A DNA stretch of 64,000 nt from AWTP1-13 sp963797005 (GTDB taxonomy: Bacteria > Pseudomonadota > Alphaproteobacteria > Rhizobiales > Hyphomicrobiaceae): the NCBI GenBank assembly GCA_963797005.1, contig CAWCOF010000012.1, positions 124,001 to 188,000 on the forward strand. Direction: 5' to 3'. Every line of letters begins with the position of its first letter. Positions within the stretch are counted from its first letter, which is position 1. Under the pieces are notes generated by a model that saw nothing but the letters and a program-made list of their open reading frames with translations, was not told the DNA's origin and searched no databases. Position numbers and translations under genes: made by a program. Shown here in pieces: positions 1 to 10,720 of the stretch.

Positions 1-38
1 GCCTGAGGAAGCTCGCCGAACGGGCACTCCCGCGCACC

Positions 39-749
39 ATGCTGGGGCATGAGAGCGACGAGGCGAAGTTCCAGGCCGCGGTGCGGGCGGAGACGGGCGA
101 CGACCCGGAGCCGGCCGGCCGGGCGGCAGCAGCGCCGCCAAAGCCGGTGAGCCGCGCCGACGTCGTCAAATGCGCGGAAGAGTTCCGCGATCTGGAGTGG
201 ACGCTGACGCCGGGGGCCTATCAGCACGCGGGCGTCGCCAACGACTGCTCGCCGCAGAGCCGGTACTGGCGGCGACCCAACTACCTCGACGGCAAAGCCG
301 GCCAACAGGTGAAGGGCGTGCCCTATTGCTGGGGCTGCAGCAACTCCATCGCCACGTTCCTGGATCACGTGAAGTCCGAGGACCGGCTCGCCGGCCACAG
401 CTGCACATGCCGCGGCGGGCACTATTGCCTGCGCAAGGACGTGACGGGCGTGGATTGCTCCGGTTTCGTCTCGCAGTGCTGGAAATCGGGCTACTACACG
501 ACGTCGCGCATGAGCGAGATCGCCGCAACGATCAGCGCCGCCAGCCTGAAGCCGGGAGACGCCTTCAACCGGTCCGGCAACCACATCCGTCTGTTCATGG
601 GTCTCATTGAGACGGATACCGGGCCGCGCTATCGCGTGATCGAAGCCGCCAATGCGGAGGGCCGGACCGGCCGCGTGGTGGAGGCAACGTACACGGCGAG
701 CCAGCTCTCGAGATACAAGCCCATCCGCTACAAGAGGATCACCGACTAG
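39..749 (+). CDS. NlpC/P60-like cysteine hydrolase (possibly 5'-partial)
   Basis: Probable cell-wall or amide hydrolase of the NlpC/P60-CHAP cysteine peptidase type. The signature is VDCSGFVSQCW with the candidate nucleophile Cys140, followed by a GDAF turn and NHIRLFMG with candidate His182. These match the Cys and His order of the fold. The middle (residues 95-135) is unusually rich in cysteine (YCWGC, CTC, HYC), which could bind metal or form disulfides. The ATG at 39 is the first in frame, but the frame stays open to the left edge, so the true start may lie outside the window and the N-terminal 40 residues are uncertain. No signal peptide is visible from this ATG. The substrate is unknown. 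The fold call is fairly sure; the specific activity is inference. Confidence 0.6.
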   Translation: MLGHESDEAKFQAAVRAETGDDPEPAGRAAAAPPKPVSRADVVKCAEEFRDLEWTLTPGAYQHAGVANDCSPQSRYWRRPNYLDGKAGQQVKGVPYCWGCSNSIATFLDHVKSEDRLAGHSCTCRGGHYCLRKDVTGVDCSGFVSQCWKSGYYTTSRMSEIAATISAASLKPGDAFNRSGNHIRLFMGLIETDTGPRYRVIEAANAEGRTGRVVEATYTASQLSRYKPIRYKRITD

Positions 750-959
750 GGTCAAGGCTTTGAGGTTCGCTTGTGCTCAAGGCCGCACGCGGGGTTGCAA
801 TTGGCGGGGACATGGTGTCCCTAGCGGGCCAGGAGGACGCTCGCGACCCTGGAATACCTCGGGCGAAGCGCGGGCAGCCCTCCCCGCAGCCCGATCCATC
901 GAACTCTCCCCGGTAGGGCCGAGCGGCTGGCGCCATTCGCGCGTGGTTCGAGGAGCCTG

Positions 960-1853
960 ATGCGCAAGACATCGATCATGGCCGCGGTGGCAGCCCTTGC
1001 GACGGGCATCGGCCTCGTTTCGGTCTCGGACAGCCAAGCGCAACGCAGGTCGAGGACACCGCCCAGCGTCGCCAGGGAGGTGCTGCACGGACGCGCCGCC
1101 CAGATCCGGCGCGAGCAGCAGCCCGGCGCCACGGAATCGGTGCAGGCCGACGTCTCCGCCCGCAACGTAGCGGTGACGTCGAGCTTCAACGGCACCGAGA
1201 TCGTCATCTTCGGCGCCGTCGACAACAGCCAGCAGCCGAGCGCGGAGTCGGGCTACTACGACGTGCTGATCGTGGTGGAGGGCGTGCCGGGGCGGCTCGT
1301 GGCGCGTCACAAGAACAACGTGGCGGGGCTGTGGCTCAACACCTCATCGGCCACCTTCGACCTGGTGCCCAGCTACTACGCCATGGCCTCGACCCGGCCG
1401 CTCGACGAGATCGCCACCGAGGACTTCGCGAAGCTGCACGGCATCGGCTTCCACAACCTGCGCTTCACGCCCGCCGTCGGCCAGCAGCAGGCGCTGTCCA
1501 CCCAGGACCTGAAGGATTTTCGCGATGCGATCATCCGCCTCAAGCAGAAGCAGGGCCTTTACGTCAAGGAAGACTTCGGCGTGGCCTTCATCGGGCGCAG
1601 CCTGTTCAGGGCGAGCATCGAGCTGCCGGCCAACGTCACGGTCGGGCCATTCGATACGCGGGTCTATCTGTTCCGCGATGAGAAGCCGCTCAGCACCTAT
1701 ACGGTGCGGCTGACGCTGGAACGCGAAGGGCTGGAGCGGCATCTGCATGCCTTCGCCTTCAGCTACCCCACCTTCTACGGACTGGCGACGGTCATTATCG
1801 CGGTAGCCGCCGGGTTGATCGCCTCCACCGTATTCCGGCGGCCGGCCCAGTAG
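960..1853 (+). CDS. TIGR02186 family membrane-anchored protein
   Basis: A 297-residue protein of the alphaproteobacterial TIGR02186 (Alph_Pro_TM) family, function unknown. Residues 1-27 form a signal peptide ending SQA. The central part is a beta-rich extracytoplasmic domain containing FNGTEIVIFGAV and a conserved region around YYAMASTRPL. One transmembrane helix lies near residues 272-291 and is followed by a short basic tail (FRRPAQ), so the bulk should be periplasmic and held at the inner membrane by the C-terminus. Family members often sit near TauE/SafE-type permeases, but none is present here. The 210 bases upstream hold no gene. The gene runs convergently towards the TauD-like gene, 81 bases away. 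Confidence 0.75.
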   Translation: MRKTSIMAAVAALATGIGLVSVSDSQAQRRSRTPPSVAREVLHGRAAQIRREQQPGATESVQADVSARNVAVTSSFNGTEIVIFGAVDNSQQPSAESGYYDVLIVVEGVPGRLVARHKNNVAGLWLNTSSATFDLVPSYYAMASTRPLDEIATEDFAKLHGIGFHNLRFTPAVGQQQALSTQDLKDFRDAIIRLKQKQGLYVKEDFGVAFIGRSLFRASIELPANVTVGPFDTRVYLFRDEKPLSTYTVRLTLEREGLERHLHAFAFSYPTFYGLATVIIAVAAGLIASTVFRRPAQ

Positions 1854-1934
1854 GCGCGCACGCATCCCAGCGCAGCAAGAGATGCATCCGGGGTGCGGTA
1901 CGGCTGAGCCGGAGCTCGTATCCTCAGGGAGCCG

Positions 1935-2816
1935 TTATCCGGCCTGCGCAGCCGTCGGCTGGTCGCCCATCAGCGTCGTCCGTCGAACATCGCGCGGCTG
2001 GTCGTGCGGAAACGGCCTCGCACGGTGCATCGTCTGGCGGTTGTCCCACATGACGAGGTCTCCCATCCGCCATTTGTGCGCATAGACGAACTCGCGCTGC
2101 GTGGCGGCTTCCGTCAGGTCCATCAGCAGCGCCTTCGCCTTCGGCTCGGGCCAGCCGATGATCTTGCCGGCATGCGAGGACAGATAGAGCGACTTGCGCC
2201 CCGTCGTGGGATGGGTGCGCACCAGCCGTTGGCGCACGGGCTTGAACCGTTCTCGCTCCTCGTCCGTGAAATCGGTGAAGCCGAGCTTGCCGCGCGAGAA
2301 CATCTGCGAGTGTTCGCAGACGAGATCCTCGATCAACTCCTTGGTCTCCGCGTCGAGCGCATCGTAGGCGGCGCGCATATCCGCAAACTCGGTGTTGCCG
2401 CCCTTCGACGTGACCGAGCGCGCATGCAGCAGCGAGTATTTGGCGGGCACCACCTTGAACGAGCTGTCGGAATGCCAGAGCCGGTTGCCGATGCCGAAAA
2501 GCCGGCGCCGGTCATCGCGCGCGAGCGGTTTGCCGTCCTTGTCCAGGTTGGAGACGTCGGCAAAGGTCTCCGGCAGGCGATATTCCTCGGGTCGCCGCAG
2601 GCTGGTGCCGATGGCAAGCTCGATGGGGCCCAGGCACTGCGTGAACGCAAGCTGCTGGGCGTCGGAGAGAGCCTGGTCGTGAAAAACCAGCACCGCGTAC
2701 GCGTCCATGCCGGCATGGATGGCCGCGATGTCCTCCTCGGCAAGCGGCCGCGTCAGGTCGATGCCGCTGACCTCGCCGGCGAAACACGGGCCAACTTGTC
2801 GGATGGAGTGGGGCAT
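1935..2816 (-). CDS. TauD/TfdA family Fe(II)/2-oxoglutarate dioxygenase
   Basis: A 293-residue non-haem Fe(II), 2-oxoglutarate-dependent dioxygenase of the TauD/TfdA family. The metal triad is visible: His115 and Asp117 in WHSDSSF and His264 in MHRARPF, with a distal Arg that would bind 2-oxoglutarate. The start chosen is the ATG at 2816, preceded by a GGAG Shine-Dalgarno; the frame is open further upstream but that part looks like random arginine-rich translation. It lies 145 bases downstream of the peptide ABC transporter genes on the same strand, so the two may be co-transcribed and the substrate may be an imported compound. The substrate cannot be told from sequence; taurine, 2,4-D-like acids or other carboxylates are possible. 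Confidence 0.85.
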   Translation of the reverse strand: MPHSIRQVGPCFAGEVSGIDLTRPLAEEDIAAIHAGMDAYAVLVFHDQALSDAQQLAFTQCLGPIELAIGTSLRRPEEYRLPETFADVSNLDKDGKPLARDDRRRLFGIGNRLWHSDSSFKVVPAKYSLLHARSVTSKGGNTEFADMRAAYDALDAETKELIEDLVCEHSQMFSRGKLGFTDFTDEERERFKPVRQRLVRTHPTTGRKSLYLSSHAGKIIGWPEPKAKALLMDLTEAATQREFVYAHKWRMGDLVMWDNRQTMHRARPFPHDQPRDVRRTTLMGDQPTAAQAG

Positions 2817-2961
2817 GGAAACGCTCCGGTGCGGACTCCTTGCGTATGCCTCGACATTCTGCCTCAGGAAGGCGGCAACGAGAACACACGCACATCGGGG
2901 GCTGCCCCGCGTGCGATGCGAGGCGCTTTCGGGCGGGGTGCGCCCGGCGCAAGGCGCGCCG

Positions 2962-3932
2962 CTAACCCCGCAAGTGACACGCCACCCAGTGCCCGTTGGC
3001 GCCTTCTTTGAGCGGCGGCGTCTCGGTGCTGCACAGCGGCAGCTTCGCGATCGGGCAGCGTGTGTGGAAGCGGCAGCCCGACGGCGGCCGGATCGGGTTC
3101 GGCACGTCGCCTTTGAGCACGATGCGCTGGCGCCGCACATTGGGATCCGGGATGGGCACGGCGGAGAGCAGCGCCTCGGTGTAGGGGTGCAGCGGCGAGG
3201 CGTAAAGGTCGCGCGCGGTAGCAATCTCCACCACCTTGCCCAGATACATGACGGCAACGCGGTTGGAGATGTGCTCCACGACGGAGAGGTCGTGGGCGAT
3301 GAAGAGATAGGTCAGGGAAAACTTCTGCTGCAGGTCCTCGAGCAGGTTGATCACCTGCGCCTGGATGGAGACGTCAAGCGCGGAGACGGGCTCGTCGCAC
3401 ACGATCAGCTTCGGCTCCACGGCAAGCGCGCGCGCAATCCCGATCCGCTGACGCTGGCCGCCGGAGAACTCATGAGGATAGCGGCGCATGTGGTCGGGCC
3501 GCAGCCCTACGGTTTCCAGGAGCTCGACCACGCGGTCGTGGAACTGCTGTCGCGTCCGCGCCAGCTTGTGGATGACGAGCGCCTCGCTGATGATCGCGCC
3601 CACCGTCATGCGCGGGTTGAGCGAGGCGAACGGGTCCTGGAAGATGATCTGCATGTCGCGGCACAGCGCGCGCAGCTCGTCGCGCCCGAGCGCGGTGACG
3701 TTCCGGCCCTCGAACCACACCTCGCCCGAAGTCGGCTCGATCAGCCGCAGGATGCAGCGCCCGGTCGTCGACTTGCCGCAGCCGGACTCGCCGACGAGGC
3801 CCAGCGTCTCGCCGGCGGCGATATCGAAGCTGACGTGGTCGACGGCATGAACGCGGTCGATCTCGCGCGACAGCACACCGCCTCGGATCGAGAAGTACTT
3901 GACGAGATCCTTGACGCGCAGAAGCGGCTCGG

Positions 3933-3936
<4 letters not shown>
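2962..3936 (-). CDS. Peptide ABC transporter ATP-binding protein, DppF type
   Basis: One of the two ATPases of the peptide or nickel-type importer encoded here. All ATPase motifs are present: Walker A GESGCGKST, the Q-loop region IIFQDPFASLNP, signature SGGQRQR, Walker B LIVCDEPVSALD, and switch His in AHDLS. The C-terminal oligopeptide domain (about residues 255-324) holds the Cys-containing GCRFHTRCP motif typical of OppF/DppF. Length, 324 residues, is normal for the family. The start is ATG at 3936, whose ATGA overlaps the stop of the upstream ATPase gene, a sign of translational coupling. It is the last transporter gene of the run. Confidence 0.9.
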
Positions 3937-4921
<985 letters not shown>

Positions 4922-4922
<1 letters not shown>

Positions 4923-5863
4923 CACATCACCCTGCGGGGGTCGAACGCGTCGCGCAGGCCGTCGCCGACGAAATTGATGGTGAGCACGGCAAAGAAGATC
5001 GCAGCACCCGGAAACAGCGCCCAGTGCGGGGCGATGTCGAGGTAGTCCTTGGCATCGTAGAGGATGCGGCCCCAGGTCGGGATGTCGGGCGGGAAGCCCA
5101 GTCCGAGGAACGACAGGGTCAACTCGGCGATGATGGCCGCGGCCACGTCGATGGTGCCGGCGACGATCACAGGCCCCAGCGCGTTGGGCAGGATGTGGCG
5201 CACCACCAGCCGCGTCTTGCTGGCGCCCAGCGCGCGCGCCGCCTCGACAAATTCCCGCTCGCGCAGCGAGAGGAACTGCGCGCGCACCAATCGGGCCACC
5301 GGCATCCAGCGCAGGCCGCCGATGACGACGACGATCAGTATGAATACGCCACCCTGGGGCCCGAGCACGCTCTTGAGCGCGTCGCGGAAGAGATAGATGA
5401 CGAGCAGCAGGAGCGGCAGCTGCGGCAGAGACAGGAAAAGATCGGTCAGCCACATCAGGGCCGAGCCGACCACGCCGCGCGACATGCCGGCAATCGCGCC
5501 GATCATGGTGCCCACCACGATGGCGACCAACATCGCAGCCAGCCCCACCGCGAGCGAGATACGGCCGCCGTAGATCATCCGCGCCAGCAGGTCCTGACCC
5601 AGGTCGTCGGTGCCGAAGGGATGCGCCCACGACGGCCCCTCGAGGCGCGCCGAGAAATCGATCTCGTTGATCGGCACGTTCCAGACGAACGATCCGAGCA
5701 CGATGGCCAGCACCATCGCGAGCAGGATCAGCCCGCTCATCACCGCCAGCCGGTGACGGCGGAAGCGTCGCCACGCCTCCAGACCCGGCGAAAAATGCCG
5801 GCCACGGCGCTGTGCCGTGTCGCCCGCCTCAGCGGAAGGTAATGCGGGGGTCGAGCCAACCAT
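4922..5863 (-). CDS. Peptide ABC transporter permease, DppC type
   Basis: Inner-membrane permease, 313 residues, of the binding-protein-dependent type. It has about six transmembrane helices; the first is near residues 42-62, preceded by a cytoplasmic N-terminus. The permease EAA loop lies in the stretch EFVEAARALGASKTRLVVRH. The N-terminal sequence FGTDDLGQDLLARMIYGGRISL is the characteristic OppC/DppC region. The ATG at 5863 overlaps the end of the dppB-like gene by 35 bases, longer than usual. No later in-frame ATG precedes the first helix except the one within it, so the overlap is accepted, though a non-ATG start cannot be excluded. Confidence 0.88.
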
Positions 5864-6791
5864 ACAGGATATCGGCGACGAGGTTGAAAAGGACGACGAG
5901 ACAGGCGAACACGAATGTCACCGCCATGATGACGGGCGTATCGTTGGCCAGGATCGAGCTGATCAGCAGCGAGCCGATGCCTGGAATGCGAAAGATCTGC
6001 TCGGTGATGATGGCGCCCCCGAAGATGGCCGGCATCTGCAGGGCGACCAGGGTCACCACCGGAATCAAGGCATTGCGCACGACGTGCTTGACCACCACCT
6101 GGCGCTCGCTCAGCCCCTTGGAGCGCGCCGTCGTGACGTAGTCGAGGCGGATCACGTCGAGCACAGCGGAGCGCACGAAGCGAACGAGGGTCGCGGCCTG
6201 GAAGAGACCGAGCACCGCCACGGGCATGATCGCCTGCCGCACCTGCTCCCAGTACCAGTGCCAGCCCGTGGCACTGAGATCGGAGCGGTAGACGAAGGGA
6301 AGCCAGTCCAGATAGATGCTGAACAGCAGGATGAATAGCAGGCCGGTGAAGAAGGTCGGCAGCGAGAAGCCGATGAACGCCAGCGTGTTGGCGATCTGAT
6401 CGAGGACAGAGTAGGGCCGGGTGGCGACGAACACCCCCACCGGTATCGCGATCAGGATGGCTAGCAACTGCGCCGAGCCGATCACGAACAGCGTGGTGGG
6501 CAGCCTCTGCAGGATCAGCTTGTCGACATCGACGCGGCTGACGAAGGAGAAGCCCCAATCGCCATGGGACATGGCGGTGATCCACCGCACGTAGCGCACC
6601 GCCACCGGGTCATCGAGCCCGAACTTGACGCGCAGCGCGGCGCGCACCTCGGGCGGTATGGCGGGATTGGTGGCAAGCTCCTCGAAGGGGTCGCCCGGCG
6701 CCAGCGCCAGCACCGTGAACAGCACGATGCTGATGCCGAGCAGGCTCGGGATGGCGATGAGGAGGCGCCTCAGGAGATACTGCCCCATCAC
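5829..6791 (-). CDS. Peptide ABC transporter permease, DppB type
   Basis: The second inner-membrane permease, 320 residues. It opens with YLLRRLLIAIPSLLGISI, the typical DppB first helix, followed by the conserved APGDPF loop. The EAA motif is seen as DYVTTARSKGLSERQVVVKH. The protein pairs with the DppC-type permease to form the channel. Two adjacent ATGs are present and the first is taken. It starts 49 bases after the binding-protein gene on the same strand and overlaps the next gene. Confidence 0.9.
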   Translation of the reverse strand: MMGQYLLRRLLIAIPSLLGISIVLFTVLALAPGDPFEELATNPAIPPEVRAALRVKFGLDDPVAVRYVRWITAMSHGDWGFSFVSRVDVDKLILQRLPTTLFVIGSAQLLAILIAIPVGVFVATRPYSVLDQIANTLAFIGFSLPTFFTGLLFILLFSIYLDWLPFVYRSDLSATGWHWYWEQVRQAIMPVAVLGLFQAATLVRFVRSAVLDVIRLDYVTTARSKGLSERQVVVKHVVRNALIPVVTLVALQMPAIFGGAIITEQIFRIPGIGSLLISSILANDTPVIMAVTFVFACLVVLFNLVADILYGWLDPRITFR

Positions 6792-6840
6792 CTGCCATCC
6801 CGGTCCGAACCAACCTCGCGCCTCGTCATGCGCGCGAGGC

Positions 6841-8631
6841 TCAACCCTCGCGATACCAATCCTTCAGGTTCCAGAGATCGTTGTCCCAGCCGCTCAGGTC
6901 AGCCCTGAGCTTGTTGGACATGGCGGCGACGCGCGGCCGATAGACGACGGGGATCACCACCTGGTTGTTGATGGCGAGATCGTTCATCTTGATGAAGAGA
7001 ACCGCACGCTTGACGGGATCGAGCTCGGAGGAGGCGGCGCGGTAGGTCTTGTCGTACTCCTCGTTCTGCCAGCGCGTGATATTGCGGCCCTGCCATTTGT
7101 TGGCCTTGGTCGCCACCTCCCAGGAGACGAACTGGTTCATGAACACCTCAGGGTCGGCCTGCGGCATGGTCGTCGTGTACATCTGGATGTCGCAGTAGAA
7201 CTTTGTGTAGGTGTCGGGGTTGGCGACATCGGAGGAGAAGAATACCGAGGCCACGACCGATTTGAGTTCCACCTCGATACCGGCCTTCTGGCAGGCCTGC
7301 TTGACGATTGCCTGGTTCTTCTGGCGCGGCGTGTTGATCGAGGTCTGGTAGACGATTTTCAGCTTCTTGCCGTCCTTGGCCCTGATGCCGTCCGATCCCT
7401 TCTTCCAGCCTGCCGCCTCGAGAATCTGGTTGGCCTTCTCGATGTTGAACTCCCACTTGGTGTTCTTGGATCGGAAGCGCTCCGGGTTGTTGAGGAAGTT
7501 GCCGGTGGCGATACCGGTGCGACCGTAGATGTGGTCCTCGACTGACTTGCGGTCGACCAGCATGCTGAGCGCCTGGCGCACGGCCGGGTCAGTCAGCAGC
7601 GGGTGCTTGGTTTTGAGGCTCGAGCGCTCGCCGTCCACCTCGTTCCATGGATCGGTATTGTTGAGCTGGATGTGCTCGATGTTGCTGCCTGGCGTGATCA
7701 CCGCTGAGCCCTTGCCGGCCGCCTCGAGGCGTTTGAGGATCTCGTCCTCCACCTGCATGTTCCAGGCGTAATCGTACTCGGCGGTCTGCAGCACCGCGCG
7801 CGCGGCCGAGATCGCATCGCCGCCGCCCTTCATCTCGATGCTGTCGAAATACGGCCGGTTGGGGAAATGATAGTTCGGGTTGAGTTCGCCCTTGACGATG
7901 TCGCCGGGCTTGAAGTCGACGAACTTGTAAGGCCCGGTGCCGACCGGCTTCAGGTTGGTGGGCGCCTCGCGCGACTTGCCGCCCTTGTAGTCGGCGAACA
8001 AGTGCTTGGGGATGAGCATGCCGCGCGTGCCGACGAAGGCATCGGCCCAGAACGGCGTCGGCTTCGCGAACCGCACCACGACGGTGTAGTCGTCGACCTT
8101 CTGGACCTTGACGTCCTTGTAGCTGCCGATCGTCACCGCGGATGTGGCGGGATCGGACGCGTATTCCCAGTTGAACACCACGTCGTCGGCATTGAAGGGC
8201 TTGCCGTCGTGCCACTTCACGCCCTGCTTGATCTTCCAGGTGACGGACATGCCGTCGGCGGCCAGCCCGCCGTTTTCGCGGGTCGGAATCTCGGCGGCGA
8301 GTATCGGCATCAGGTCGCCGTCCGCGTCCCATCCCGCAAGCGGCTCGTAGAAGATGCGCGAGCCTTCCTGGTCCTTGGTGCCGACCGCGAAGTGAGGATT
8401 GAGCAGCGTCGCTCCCTGCCACCACAGCACCTTGAGCGCGCCGCCGCCGCCCCGCTTGGTCGGCTTGTACTGGAAGTCGCTCTTGGCCTGCGCCACACCG
8501 CAGTAGTTGAGCATTTGGCTCGCCAACGGCGCCGTGAGGCCGAGGGCCACCATCCGTTGCACGAAGGCGCGGCGCGACAGCTTGCCGACCTTTACCTGGG
8601 TGATCAGCCCACGCAGTGCTCGCTCGTTCAT
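6841..8631 (-). CDS. Peptide ABC transporter substrate-binding protein (SBP family 5)
   Basis: Periplasmic solute receptor, 596 residues, of the DppA/OppA family (SBP_bac_5). The N-terminus carries a twin-arginine-like signal: SRRAF at residues 19-23, a hydrophobic stretch, and a cleavage region near GVAQA (about residue 49), so Tat export is likely. Family hallmarks include the YEPLAGWDADG region, TWKIKQGVKWHDGKPFNADD, and PVGTGPYKF. It is the first gene of the transporter run. On the minus strand a TTGACC at 8737-8742 could be a -35 element, but the matching -10 is poor. The ligand (peptide, nickel, glutathione or other) cannot be read from sequence. Confidence 0.9.
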   Translation of the reverse strand: MNERALRGLITQVKVGKLSRRAFVQRMVALGLTAPLASQMLNYCGVAQAKSDFQYKPTKRGGGGALKVLWWQGATLLNPHFAVGTKDQEGSRIFYEPLAGWDADGDLMPILAAEIPTRENGGLAADGMSVTWKIKQGVKWHDGKPFNADDVVFNWEYASDPATSAVTIGSYKDVKVQKVDDYTVVVRFAKPTPFWADAFVGTRGMLIPKHLFADYKGGKSREAPTNLKPVGTGPYKFVDFKPGDIVKGELNPNYHFPNRPYFDSIEMKGGGDAISAARAVLQTAEYDYAWNMQVEDEILKRLEAAGKGSAVITPGSNIEHIQLNNTDPWNEVDGERSSLKTKHPLLTDPAVRQALSMLVDRKSVEDHIYGRTGIATGNFLNNPERFRSKNTKWEFNIEKANQILEAAGWKKGSDGIRAKDGKKLKIVYQTSINTPRQKNQAIVKQACQKAGIEVELKSVVASVFFSSDVANPDTYTKFYCDIQMYTTTMPQADPEVFMNQFVSWEVATKANKWQGRNITRWQNEEYDKTYRAASSELDPVKRAVLFIKMNDLAINNQVVIPVVYRPRVAAMSNKLRADLSGWDNDLWNLKDWYREG

Positions 8632-8848
8632 TGCTGACTACTCCTCAACAGATCCCAACTTTACAACCGCAGAATTGTGCGTCTTCACGGCTTCGCGAAC
8701 GTCACTCACCGCAAGCAGAACAGGTTTGCGTGATGCGGTCAACGCAACCCCTTTTGCTGCCCATGCGACGGGCGCCGCGCCCCAGCATTGGGCATACCCC
8801 GCTTAACGCGCTGCAGCAGCAAATCTGGCATCGAGCGACAACCTCCAG

Positions 8849-9422
8849 CTACCCCTCACCCGGCCCCCACACCGTCTCCTCGGTCCATCCGAGGGCGGCG
8901 AACTCGCCGGCCCGGAGCGGAGCCTCGGCGGCCGAATAGAACTCATCGAGCTGAGGCGGCTTCACGCGTGTCCCCGACAGCATGGCATGTGCCTGGCCGC
9001 GATGATGGATCTGGTGTTGGAACAGGTGCAGGAGCAACCGGTCGCGGCGCTCGGTCTGGACGCGCGTGTCGCGGTTGAACCGCACGGCGCCGCTGAGGTC
9101 GTCTTCGGTGAGCGCCTCGCAGACCTGCGATCAGACGCCGGTCAACGGCTGCCTGCTCGCGCTCGAGGTCGGCCACGGTGGCGCAGGGCGTGCGGTCCGC
9201 CCACGCCTTCGGCCCGAGCCAGCCGCCCTCCAGCCCGTCGACGTAGAACCAGTCGATGATCAGGATGTGGTTGAGGGTCGCCTTGATGCTGGGAAAGAAG
9301 CCGGTGCGCGGCGCCTCGAACTCGTCCTGGGTCAGCCCGGCACAGGCCCTGAGCAGGCGATGATTGGCCCAGGCGTTGTTGCGCGCCATGGCGCGGTAGG
9401 ACCCGACAAGGGAAGCCGGCAT
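8849..9422 (-). pseudogene. DinB-fold (YfiT-like) protein, frameshifted
   Basis: Two reading frames together encode one DinB-superfamily four-helix protein of about 190 residues; this is not DNA polymerase IV. The N-terminal part (9422 down to about 9120) reads LVGSYRAMARNNAWANHRLL and NHILIIDWFYVDG. The C-terminal part, in another frame to 8849, reads LLLHLFQHQIHHRGQAHAMLSGT. Metal ligands would be the His of NHILI and the two His of HQIHHRGQ. Removing one base near 9119-9121 joins the parts as LIAGLEALTEDDLSGAV. Total length is a multiple of three plus one, consistent with a single-base insertion. Family members include thiol-dependent S-transferases; the function here is unknown. Confidence 0.7.
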
Positions 9423-9627
9423 TGATCCCGCAATCCTCAGCTAGACCGCCGGGCGCCCGCTTCCAGGCGTGCGGCAGGACTGTATACCACCATACCATCT
9501 CGGCCCGGCGCGGCGGTCCCCCTTTTTTCGTTCCTCGGAGCTATCTCCGCTGTGGCGAGCACTGCTAATCTCGCAGGCGCAAAGGCTTGCGGGTCGGGGC
9601 CCCGCCGGCAGCCTTCGGGGTGCGGCT

Positions 9628-9933
9628 ATGGCGTGCCGTCGCAGCATCGCGGTTGCCGTCTTGGCGGGCCTGCTGTCGTCGGCCGCCAGTGCGCCGGCCC
9701 ATGACTGGTATCCGCTCGAATGCTGCAGCAACGACGATTGTGCGCCGGCCGACACGGTCGTTCGCCGCGACGACGGCAGCTACGTCGTGACCGCGCGCGG
9801 GCTGTCGGCGGTGATCCCCGCCGACTATGCGAAGTGGCGCAGGTCGCCCGACGGACGCATCCACGTCTGCATCCGCAAGCTCAGGTCCGGCGCGGTGTAT
9901 CTCATATGCGCCTTCCGTGGCCCCGGGGCCTGA
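9628..9933 (+). CDS. Small secreted cysteine-rich protein
   Basis: A 101-residue protein with a signal peptide (residues 1-24, hydrophobic core VAVLAGLLSSAA, ending APA). The mature part begins HDWYPLECCSNDDCAP, a pattern seen in uncharacterised small proteins of Rhizobiales, and has five Cys in total (CC, C, then single Cys in HVCIRK and LICAF). The pattern suggests a disulfide-bonded or metal-binding periplasmic protein, but no function is known. ATG at 9628 is chosen because it gives the signal peptide directly; the frame is open to 9469 but that stretch shows no protein-like pattern. It converges on the methyltransferase gene, 24 bases away. Confidence 0.6.
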   Translation: MACRRSIAVAVLAGLLSSAASAPAHDWYPLECCSNDDCAPADTVVRRDDGSYVVTARGLSAVIPADYAKWRRSPDGRIHVCIRKLRSGAVYLICAFRGPGA

Positions 9934-9957
9934 GCCCGGCTTGAGCCCGGCGACGCC

Positions 9958-10602
9958 TCACGCCAGGGTCGCGCTCAATGCCCAATAGTGGGGGAGTTGC
10001 AAGACATCGACCGTGGCACATGTCCCGCCGAAGGCGTTCTGCAAATCGGCGGTCGTCGGAAAGTTCTTCAAGACCTCGTAGGGGGGCGCGCCCGCGAGGG
10101 TGCGGACCTGATAGGTGTTTCCGAGCGCATCCGTGCGCGAGACAGGCGTGCTGGAGCTGGGCACGTAGTTGTTGTCCATCATGAGCAGCTTGGCGCGTCC
10201 GCGCAGCTTTGAGGCGAAATGCCGCAAGAAGCGCTGCTGGTCGGCGAGCGACACGTGCGACCACCAGAAGTGCGCCATGCCTGCGTCAAACGGCACCCCA
10301 TAGTCCGGCAGGGCAAACGCGTCGGCTTCCGCAAAAGTCACATGGGTGCCCAGGCCCTTGGCACGCGCGATTTCGAGTGGAGCGGAGTTGCGATCCGTGG
10401 CGAGGACGGTACGCGCCGTGACGGCAGCCACCGCCGTCCAGTAGCCGGTGCCGCAGGCGACCTCGAGGACCGAGCGGCCGCGCACCTCCTCGGCAAGCCA
10501 AGCCCTTAGCTTGGCAAGATCCTCCTGCCGCTCCGGCTTGTCGTAGACCCTCTCGTACTCGTAGGCTCGCGCCTGATAGTATTCGGCTATCGACGACTTC
10601 AT
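9958..10602 (-). CDS. Class I SAM-dependent methyltransferase
   Basis: A 214-residue methyltransferase with the Rossmann motif I as VLEVACGTGYWT (about residues 45-56), an acidic residue ending strand 2 (LATDRN), and motif II/III around FAEADAFALPD. The substrate is unknown; the N-terminal YYQARAYEYERVYD is common in small-molecule methyltransferases. The ATG at 10602 has a good Shine-Dalgarno (GGGGAG, about nine bases upstream). The longer open frame upstream lacks family features. It is divergent from the M20 amidohydrolase gene, with 118 bases between them. Confidence 0.8.
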   Translation of the reverse strand: MKSSIAEYYQARAYEYERVYDKPERQEDLAKLRAWLAEEVRGRSVLEVACGTGYWTAVAAVTARTVLATDRNSAPLEIARAKGLGTHVTFAEADAFALPDYGVPFDAGMAHFWWSHVSLADQQRFLRHFASKLRGRAKLLMMDNNYVPSSSTPVSRTDALGNTYQVRTLAGAPPYEVLKNFPTTADLQNAFGGTCATVDVLQLPHYWALSATLA

Positions 10603-10720
10603 CGCCTGACGCTCCCCTGGATCCGAGCCGAACGCAGAGCTTATCTGCTCGGCCCAGCCGAACCAATGCGGGCAACGGCCGGACGATCGGTCCGGGCTCG
10701 GCGAAGCAAGAGGACATGGC